Assembly (NCBI GenBank): GCA_963754305.1
Contig: CAVWFR010000030.1
Coordinates: 68,639 to 132,638 of the forward strand
DNA: 64,000 nt
Direction of reading: 5' to 3'
From: DATEDA01 sp963754305
GTDB lineage: Bacteria; Pseudomonadota; Gammaproteobacteria; Burkholderiales; SG8-39
Shown here one piece after another: positions 57,741-64,000 of the stretch; positions within the stretch are counted from its first letter, which is position 1, and each line of letters opens with the position of its first letter. The translations under genes and the position numbers were made by a program. The notes beneath the pieces were generated by a model, which did not search any database, was not told the DNA's origin, and saw nothing but the letters and a program-made list of their open reading frames with translations.

Positions 57741-57868
57741 TTACGTCGTGGCCCTTCGCCGCACTCCTCGGGAATGATCAGGATGGGGGTACTACGGCCG
57801 GTCTGCTACCCAAGGTGCTACCCGGCGCGGGAGCCCGGCGGTCCTGCGCGGGTAACGACTTGATTTAA

Positions 57869-57944
57869 TGGTGCTGCTGGTAGGAATCGAACCTACGACC
57901 TCATGATTACGAATCAAGCGCTCTACCAACTGAGCTACAGCAGC
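57869..57944 (-). tRNA. tRNA-Thr (anticodon CGT)
   Basis: The 76-nt minus-strand sequence begins GCTGCTGTAGCTCAGTTGG and ends with an encoded CCA at 57869. The acceptor stem GCTGCTG pairs with CAGCAGC, and the T arm has GGTTCGATTCC. The loop TTCGTAA puts CGT at the anticodon, reading ACG threonine codons. The gene lies between an accessory stretch and conserved genes. Confidence 0.96.
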
Positions 57945-57998
57945 GAGTCTTCGTCAAGCGTGCGTCTTGCGTAAAGCGTGGCGGGTTATGGCAGCGGC

Positions 57999-58421
57999 CT
58001 ACTCTGCGGCCGGACGGGTGCGGATGATGACGTCGACGCCGTCCGCGACGGTGCCGGGCGGGAGCGGCGGCAGATTCTCTATCCGCACCGCGGCGGCGGG
58101 GATGTCCGTGATCTGTCCGGTTACGACATCGTAGAAGTGATGATGCGGCGCCGTGTTCGAATCGTAGAACACCCGCGTCGGATCGATCACGAGCTCGCGC
58201 ACCAGCTTGCGCTCGAGAAAGAGCCGCAGCGTGTTGTACACGGTGGCTTTCGACGTTTCCGCGTGCTGGGCATTCACCGCGGCGAGGATCTGCTCGGCCG
58301 ATAGGTGCTGCGGCCGCTCGAAGAGCACGCGCGCGATCTCGATCCGCTGGCGCGTCGGCGCAATGCCGTGCGCTCGCAGGAGGTCGCCGAGGGCTGCGTC
58401 GGTAATCCCCTGATATTGCAT
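57999..58421 (-). CDS. Fur-family regulator, Irr-like
   Basis: Product of 140 residues. A winged-helix N-terminal half carries the Fur-family recognition segment (TSKATVYNTLRLF). A dimerisation half starts with the HHHFYD metal/haem-related motif. The CxxC structural zinc pairs of Fur and PerR are absent, which is characteristic of Irr, the haem-responsive iron regulator; assignment to Irr is therefore probable but not certain. It is divergent from the pilin operon. Confidence 0.8.
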   Translation of the reverse strand: MQYQGITDAALGDLLRAHGIAPTRQRIEIARVLFERPQHLSAEQILAAVNAQHAETSKATVYNTLRLFLERKLVRELVIDPTRVFYDSNTAPHHHFYDVVTGQITDIPAAAVRIENLPPLPPGTVADGVDVIIRTRPAAE

Positions 58422-58667
58422 GCCTTTGATGGTAACCCAAGGCGGCGCTCGTGTTCAAGGGGCGCAGCGCTCCCCGCATCGCTCTCCGGCGGCGCGCGCG
58501 GGGCGCCGAAGCGCGGTCGCAACCGCATGCCTGTGTCATAAACGCGTGAATTTGTTCCGCTCTTCTCCCGGCGCCGCGCCGTTCGTCCCGGCGAACTGCC
58601 CGACCATCGGTCGCCCTTTGCGCCCGGCGCCGGCCCTTCCTAAGCTTCACGCACCTTGCAAGGGGAT
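58422..58667. promoter_or_regulatory. Divergent promoter region, irr-like / pilE
   Basis: Contains the promoters for both the Fur-family gene and the pilus operon. No operator was identified with confidence. AAGGGGAT just before the pilE ATG is the ribosome binding site. Confidence 0.45.
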
Positions 58668-59111
58668 ATGGACATGAACCTGGACGCGCGGAAACAGCAC
58701 GGTTTCACCCTGATCGAATTAATGGTGGTCGTGGCGATCGTCGCGATCCTAACGACGGTTGCGTACCCGTCTTACCAGGACTACATCACCCGCGGCCAGC
58801 TCGCCGAAGGGACCTCTACTGCGGCCGACATGCGCGTGCGCATGGAGCAGTACTTCCAGGACAACCGCACCTACGTCGGCGCCCCGATCTGCACGACCCC
58901 ACCGGCCGCGCCCGCGGTGAAGTATTTCACGTTCGCGTGCGCCCCCACCGCAACGACCTACACCATCACAGCGACCGGAACCGGCACCACGACCGGCTTC
59001 GTGTACACCGTGAACCAGTCCAACCTGCGCCGCACCACCGGCGTGAAGACCGGCTGGGGCACCGCTCCGCTGGACTGCTGGGTGATCCGCAAAGGGGGAG
59101 GCTGCTCGTGA
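58668..59111 (+). CDS. pilE: Type IV pilin-like protein PilE
   Basis: Product of 147 residues from ATG 58668. The prepilin peptidase site is HG|FTLIELMVVVAIVAIL with the conserved Glu at +5. A C-terminal Cys pair (DCWVIRKGGGC) forms the usual disulfide region. It is an inner-membrane pilin incorporated into, or priming, type IV pili. It is first in a pilE-fimT-pilV-pilW-pilX-pilY1 operon. Its stop overlaps the next start (GTGA). Confidence 0.93.
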   Translation: MDMNLDARKQHGFTLIELMVVVAIVAILTTVAYPSYQDYITRGQLAEGTSTAADMRVRMEQYFQDNRTYVGAPICTTPPAAPAVKYFTFACAPTATTYTITATGTGTTTGFVYTVNQSNLRRTTGVKTGWGTAPLDCWVIRKGGGCS

Positions 59112-59644
59112 CCCCCCGCCGCGCCCAGGGAGGCTTCAACCTGATCGAGATCGTGATCACGATCGTGATCGTCGCGCTCCTGGCTGTGCTAGGGATGCCC
59201 ACTTATTCGGCCTGGCTGCAGAACAGCCAGATGCGGGCGAGCGCCGAATCGATGATCGCCGGCCTGCAGCACGCGCGGAGCGAGGCAATCAGGCTCAACG
59301 ACACGCAGGGCGTACGGTTCTCGCTCGCCGGCAACGAATGGAGCGTGTTCCGGGTCTCGGACCCCGCCACGATCCTCCAGCGTGGCGGCGGGCTCGACCT
59401 GGCGAAAAACGCGCTTGTAACTCCGAACCCCGCGACGACCGAGGTCACGTACACCCCGCTCGGCATGACCAACCCGTCCGTCACGGTCGATCTGGACGTC
59501 ACCCACGTCGACAGCGCCAACAAGTGCGTCGCCGACGGCGGCGAGATCCGGTGCCTGCGGGTGCAGGTCCGGGCCGGCGGCATGGTGCGGGTATGCGATC
59601 CGTCGGTTTCGGCGGTCGGCGATCCGCGCCTCTGCCTGCCCTGA
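59108..59644 (+). CDS. fimT: FimT/GspH-type minor pseudopilin
   Basis: Product of 178 residues from GTG 59108, overlapping the pilE stop. The leader is GG|FNLIEIVITIVIVALLAV, and LNDTQGVRFSLAGNEWSVF resembles the GspH/FimT domain. Minor pseudopilins of this type help initiate pilus assembly or bind DNA during uptake. Confidence 0.88.
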   Translation: MTPRRAQGGFNLIEIVITIVIVALLAVLGMPTYSAWLQNSQMRASAESMIAGLQHARSEAIRLNDTQGVRFSLAGNEWSVFRVSDPATILQRGGGLDLAKNALVTPNPATTEVTYTPLGMTNPSVTVDLDVTHVDSANKCVADGGEIRCLRVQVRAGGMVRVCDPSVSAVGDPRLCLP

Positions 59645-59654
59645 GGAGCGAGAC

Positions 59655-60092
59655 ATGAAGACCACTTCTCCTCGCACGCGCCAGAAGGGCATGTCTCTCC
59701 TCGAGAGCCTCATTGCCATCCTCATCTTCTCGGTTGGGATTCTCGCGCTCGTCGCGTTGCAAGCGACCTCGGTCAGGGCGACGACCGACGCAAAGCTCCG
59801 CGCGGACGCGTCGTTCATGGCAAGTCAGCTCGTCGCCGGCATGTGGACGGATTTCTCGAACATCGCCGGTTACGCCTACAACGCCGCTGGCGCGAATTGC
59901 GCGTTCACCGGCGGCGCCGGAAACGCGGCGGTCAACGCATGGGCCACCAATGTTCAAGCGGCACTGCCCGGCGCATCCGCGCAAGTCGTCTTCGGCGTCA
60001 ACAACCTGGTGACCATCTCGATCTGCTGGCCGTCCGGGGACCCTGCCGACCCGTGGCGCCGCTACCAGACCGTCACCCAGATCAACCTGTGA
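59655..60092 (+). CDS. pilV: Minor pilin PilV
   Basis: Product of 145 residues. Leader KG|MSLLESLIAILIFSVGILAL has the conserved Glu. Ser-Leu-Leu-Glu-Ser is typical of PilV. PilV, W and X form the priming complex at the pilus tip with PilY1. GAGGAGCGAGAC precedes the ATG. Confidence 0.9.
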   Translation: MKTTSPRTRQKGMSLLESLIAILIFSVGILALVALQATSVRATTDAKLRADASFMASQLVAGMWTDFSNIAGYAYNAAGANCAFTGGAGNAAVNAWATNVQAALPGASAQVVFGVNNLVTISICWPSGDPADPWRRYQTVTQINL

Positions 60093-60109
60093 GCGAGGGG
60101 ACCGCCGAC

Positions 60110-61456
60110 ATGCGTCAATCGAGAATGGCTGCGGCGCTAGTGCGCGGCTTCACGCTCGTCGAAATTCTGGTCGGGCTCGTGCTCGGTCTGATCACGGTCA
60201 TCATCATGTACCAGGTGTTCGCGACGTTCGAGGGCCAGCGCCGGACCAGCGTCGGCAGCGGCGACGCCCAAGCCTCCGGACACCTCTCGATGTACCTCAT
60301 GGAACGCGAGGTCCGTCTCGCCGGGCTGGGCCTCATGTTCCTGTTCCGTGACGTCGACAAGTACGACGGCCAGCTCGCCTGTCCCGGCGGCGTCGCGACC
60401 TACTCCGCCAAAGCGGGGAGCGTTGCCAAGGCGAGTGGGATCCCCGCGGTCCCCGTCCAGGTCACCGACGGCGGTGCCGGCAGCGACTCGTTCATCGTGA
60501 CCTACGGGCCTTCGGCAGCGGCCGGGGCGCCCAACCTGCTGCTCAACGGGGTCGATGCCGCGAGTCTTGGCGGCGGCATCCGGGTAGGCGCGGCGCCCTT
60601 CTACGATACGGCGACCAACAAGAACGCCGTGTTCAACGTCGGCGACATCATCATGGTCGCGCAACCCGGGCTGAAGAAACACTGCGTGCGGCTCAAGCTC
60701 ACGTCCGTGACGCCGGTCGGCGATCCGCTCCGGCCGGACACACTGCTCAAAGCGGATCCGCCCGCGGAAGAGAACCCGCCCGGCGGCACGGCCGGCTTCA
60801 TGCCGACCGGCGGCTACACCGTCGACCCCGGCACGCCGAGCTTCGTCATGCACCTCGGCAGCTCGCTCGCGGTGACCGAGTACAAGATCAACGCCAACAA
60901 TCAGCTCACGGTCGGCTCACCGGGCGCCGCCGGCACCCCGATCGCAGAGGGCGTCGTGGCGCTTCAGGTGCGATACGGCGTCGGTCCCAAGACGCCCCCC
61001 TTCGGCGGACCGGAGCTCGGCTGCAACACCGCCGTCGATGCGGCCTGCCAGCGGATCAAGGCGTGGACCGACGCGGTCAACTACGACACCGTCGACTGGA
61101 GCAAGCTCAACACGGTCCCTGCGAACATGGACCAGCGGTTGCACGACATCATGCGCATCAAGGCGGCCAGGATCGCGGTCGTCGCCCGCAGCCAGAGCCT
61201 CGAGCGCGACGTGCTGTATGGGGCCGGGCTCGCGATCGAGCCGAAAGCGACGTGCACCGCCGGGGGCGATGTGGTCGGCGCCGCCGGCGCACTGCGAGTC
61301 TGCGCGTGGGCCGACGGAACCAACCCGGACGGGACCGCGTCGCCTGCACCCCGCGTCGACCTCACGGGGATGGCCGACTGGGACCGTTACCGCTACAAGG
61401 TCTACGAGACGGTCGTCCCGCTGCGCAACGTCATGTGGGGCAGCAAAGGTTCCTGA
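60110..61456 (+). CDS. pilW: Minor pilin PilW
   Basis: Product of 448 residues from ATG 60110. Leader RG|FTLVEILVGLVLGLITVI. The long C-terminal globular domain is usual for PilW and here is Gly/Ala rich. GAGGGGACC precedes the ATG. Co-transcribed with pilV, 17 bases upstream. Confidence 0.9.
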   Translation: MRQSRMAAALVRGFTLVEILVGLVLGLITVIIMYQVFATFEGQRRTSVGSGDAQASGHLSMYLMEREVRLAGLGLMFLFRDVDKYDGQLACPGGVATYSAKAGSVAKASGIPAVPVQVTDGGAGSDSFIVTYGPSAAAGAPNLLLNGVDAASLGGGIRVGAAPFYDTATNKNAVFNVGDIIMVAQPGLKKHCVRLKLTSVTPVGDPLRPDTLLKADPPAEENPPGGTAGFMPTGGYTVDPGTPSFVMHLGSSLAVTEYKINANNQLTVGSPGAAGTPIAEGVVALQVRYGVGPKTPPFGGPELGCNTAVDAACQRIKAWTDAVNYDTVDWSKLNTVPANMDQRLHDIMRIKAARIAVVARSQSLERDVLYGAGLAIEPKATCTAGGDVVGAAGALRVCAWADGTNPDGTASPAPRVDLTGMADWDRYRYKVYETVVPLRNVMWGSKGS

Positions 61457-61466
61457 GGAGAAGTCC

Positions 61467-62063
61467 ATGACTTTGTTCAACCGTCAACGCATCACGGCCG
61501 GCGCTCCGCAGCGCCAGCGGGGCGTCGTCCTCATGGTCGCGCTCATCGTGCTCGTCGCGCTAACGCTCGCCGGGCTGTCGATGGTGCGATCGGCCGATGC
61601 CGGCATCATGGTCGCCGGCAACCTGTCGTTCCGCCAGGCGGCGTCACAGGCGATGGACGCCGGCGTCGAGGCGGCGGTCACCGGCATCCAGTCCGACCTG
61701 ATGTTGAGCGGGAACCCGGTAGCAGGCAAGTACTACGCATACATGCTCGCCGACGGCGACGGCGACGGCGTTCCCGACGGAATCAATTGGAACAACGCTT
61801 ACAGCATCACGGATCCGGGCGGTCTGACGGGCTATACGGTCCGCTACGTCGTCGAACGGATGTGCTTCGCCGGGGCGGCGATCGGGAACGACCTCGACGC
61901 CGAAGGTCGGTGCAACATGGAGCAGAAGAGCCCCGGCTTCCAGTCGAACAAGCTCGGCTCCGCCGACCTCGGCGAGTTCCGCAAGATCAACTACCGCATC
62001 ACCGTGAAGGTGGAAGGCCCGCGCAACACCGAGACCTTCGCCTCCGCAGTGATCTCAAAGTAG
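61467..62063 (+). CDS. pilX: Minor pilin PilX
   Basis: Product of 198 residues from ATG 61467, with GAGGAGAAG upstream. The leader (QRGVVLMVALIVLVALTLAG) lacks the usual Glu at +5, as in many PilX proteins. The FRQAASQAMDAGVEAA helix follows. Part of the tip priming complex. Confidence 0.9.
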   Translation: MTLFNRQRITAGAPQRQRGVVLMVALIVLVALTLAGLSMVRSADAGIMVAGNLSFRQAASQAMDAGVEAAVTGIQSDLMLSGNPVAGKYYAYMLADGDGDGVPDGINWNNAYSITDPGGLTGYTVRYVVERMCFAGAAIGNDLDAEGRCNMEQKSPGFQSNKLGSADLGEFRKINYRITVKVEGPRNTETFASAVISK

Positions 62064-62147
62064 ACGAGTGAACCAAGGAGGCTGGTCCGCTCCGTTGTCC
62101 TACCAGGCGTCGGCGGCTGATTGAGCATAGAGCTAGGAGCAGCGAAC

Positions 62148-64000
62148 ATGACTACCACCCGGATCTTCTTCAGGAAAGCCCTCGTCGGCTGGCTCGCCTA
62201 TGCGATGACCTTCGGCCCAGGTACACCCGCCGCGCTCGCGCAGGTGCCCGACGCCCATCTGACGTCGAACGACTACTCGAACGTTCCGCTGCCGGCCAAG
62301 AAGCGACCGAATCCGAACCTGATCTTTTCGATCGACGACTCGGGTTCGATGGACGGCGAGATCGCGATCAACGCCAACGACGGCGCGGCGTGGTACTACA
62401 CGGCCGGCCTCACCATCGGCTCCGCCACTGTCGCCGGAAAGGGTTCGCCGGGCTTCTTCGGCCTCGCTTACAACGACGTCCAGGACACGGTCAACAACCC
62501 TCCGAACTTCAACACCGCCGGCAACGCCAACGGTACCTGGAAGAAGTACACCTACCTCTTCCCTCAGGGCGTCTGCGGGACGAACTGCTCGACGCGAAGC
62601 TACGCGGACGACCAGAACGACCACTTCGCGGTATCGCCCTCGCAACAGTTCGGGTCGTACCGGAACCCCGAGTTCAACAAGCAGTACTACAACCCGACGA
62701 TCGTCTACCAGCCCTGGAAACCGTATAACGACGGCACCAGCACCTGCCCGTCGGGCACGGCCACCGGCAGCGGTTCAACGTATCTTGCTCGCCGGGTAAC
62801 GCGGACCCGCGGAAAGCGCGGAATCATCCGATCTACGGCGCCAGCAACGATCACGTCGACCTGACGACCGACATCATCGGCAACACGAGCGCCGGCCAGT
62901 ACTTCCGCCTGTACGACGGCATGCGCATCCTGGCGAACGCGCGCTATCGCCGCTGCACCGGCGCTGCCGACGGCGCCGGATGCGAAGGCTGGCAGACCAA
63001 TGGCAGCGGCCTCCTCTGCGTCGGCGGTAACAACGCCAACGCGAAGGCCGCGTGCGAGGTCGGCGGCGTTACGACAACCTCGCTCCCGATGGTCGTGAGC
63101 GGGACCAACTACGACCATGTCGACGTGGCGACCGATTACTACCCGGCGCGCTACTTCATCAGCACCACCGCGACGTTCGTGGACCCGGCGACATACAGCA
63201 GCTTCCCGACCGCCTCGAACGCCGGACCGAACGGGCAGACGATGCGGCTGATCGAGATCAGGTCCTCGACCAACTCCTACCCGAAGACGGCGAGCCGCAT
63301 CGACTGCGCCGGCTCGACCTGTACCTACGCCGAGGAGATGCAGAACTTCGCCAACTGGTTCCAGTACTACCGCAAGCGCCACATGAGCCTCAACGGCGCG
63401 ATCGGCAACTCGCTCGACGGCCTCAACGCGTTGCGCGCGGGCTACTTCCTGTTCAACAACCGGGTCAACGTCACGATGTACGACTTCGACACCATCGGCG
63501 ACTTCACCAAGAACGAGCGCCGGCTTCTCGGCCTGATCTACAGCACCAAGGGCAACGGCGGCACGCCGACGCGGGAGTCGCTCGACTGGATGGGCCGGCA
63601 GTATCAGCGCACCAACGCCGGTAAGCCGATCACGCATGCGTGTCAATTCAACGCCGGCTTCATCATCACCGACGGCTTCGCCACCAGCGGCGGCCCGGGC
63701 GGCTACGGCAACTACGACGCCGGCGCGGCCGGCGCGAAGGGTCCGATCGGCGTCGGCTACAACGACCCGGTGACGGGTCTGCCACTCAATTCGCGCGCGG
63801 GCGATGCCGGCTACTTCAAGCAGCAGCTCGGCGCCGCATCGTTCCTGCCGGACCCGACCGGGAGCGGCCTGACCGCGCCGTACCAGGACAACTGGTCGAA
63901 CACGATGGCCGACATGGCACTCAAGTTCTACACCGAGAACCCGAGGCCAGACATCTCGATACGGGCCGAGTGGCCATCGACATGAACGATCTCGCGCCGG
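62148..64000 (+). CDS. pilY1: Pilus tip protein PilY1 (partial, two frameshifts)
   Basis: The start is ATG 62148 (TAGGAG upstream), with a signal peptide ending near AALAQVPD. A VWA metal site DDSGSMDG follows near residue 65. The frame changes near 62770-62776 (before FNVSCSPGNADPRK) and again near 63955, where DTGRVAIDMNDLAP continues in the third frame to the window edge. The C-terminal beta-propeller lies outside. PilY1 acts in adhesion, surface sensing and pilus priming. Both lesions may be sequencing errors. Confidence 0.88.

Noticed and set aside
57741..57868. Integrase gene expected next to tRNA-Thr
   Set aside because: No integrase coding sequence is present in the flank on either strand.

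Overview
The window looks like chromosome from a high-GC betaproteobacterium, probably Burkholderiales-like and perhaps an environmental or metagenomic assembly. The inference rests on the strong GC bias, three orphan Bug/TctC-type receptors, CoxDEG-type accessory genes for molybdenum hydroxylases, a class I PHA synthase, a PEP-CTERM protein and a PilE/FimT/PilVWXY1 pilus operon. No rRNA, CRISPR array or complete mobile element was seen. There is one tRNA, Thr(CGT), at 57869-57944.

Layout. 1-1.4 kb: the end of a molybdenum hydroxylase large subunit and its FAD subunit, closed by a terminator. 1.6-6.3 kb (minus strand): a tightly coupled six-gene operon with a 2Fe-2S subunit, a Tat-exported molybdopterin subunit, SoxX, an atypical SoxY, SoxZ and SoxA, but no SoxB or SoxCD. 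6.5-10.1 kb: a decayed psiE-like gene, a soluble binding protein whose end is frameshifted into a dispersed repeat, a STAS protein, and an NCS2 permease with an extra C-terminal domain. 10.2-17.4 kb: CoxD, CoxE and CoxG maturation genes with two TctC receptors and a PuuE-like deacetylase, interrupted by an inverted dehydrogenase/dapA-remnant segment. 17.5-30.2 kb: housekeeping and signalling genes (OCD family, esterases, exported methyltransferase, PAS-GAF-GGDEF-EAL, TctC, PmbA, DarP, Mog, PilZ-type protein).

30.3-35.0 kb is a scar-like accessory region. It has two different IS256-type transposase remnants, a Hanks-type kinase-like gene whose catalytic Asp is replaced by Tyr and whose linker is a minisatellite of 63-bp and 171-bp units, and a truncated phaB. 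35.0-49.9 kb (minus strand) runs in an almost textbook order from C4-dicarboxylates to polyhydroxybutyrate: aceE, aceF, lpdA, maeB, dctA, ndh, phaC, a small gene, phaA and the broken phaB. 49.9-52.2 kb holds two further orphan solute receptors. 52.8-57.7 kb is an accessory stretch (DUF4239 protein, HAF/PEP-CTERM protein, a chimeric secreted protein, an HNH-like and a possible PD-(D/E)XK-like protein) ending at the tRNA. 58-64 kb carries an Irr-like Fur regulator and the divergent minor-pilin operon, running off the right edge inside pilY1.

Several genes that should be intact (aceE twice, aceF, pilY1 twice, the receptor at 7.0 kb, the PEP-CTERM gene) carry small frame-shifting indels. These may be assembly errors, so a pseudogene call should not be made for them without read support. 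The psiE, dapA, phaB and IS256 remnants are truncated or multiply broken and look like real decay. The most unusual biology is the Sox-like/molybdenum-hydroxylase operon and the repeat-bearing pseudokinase.
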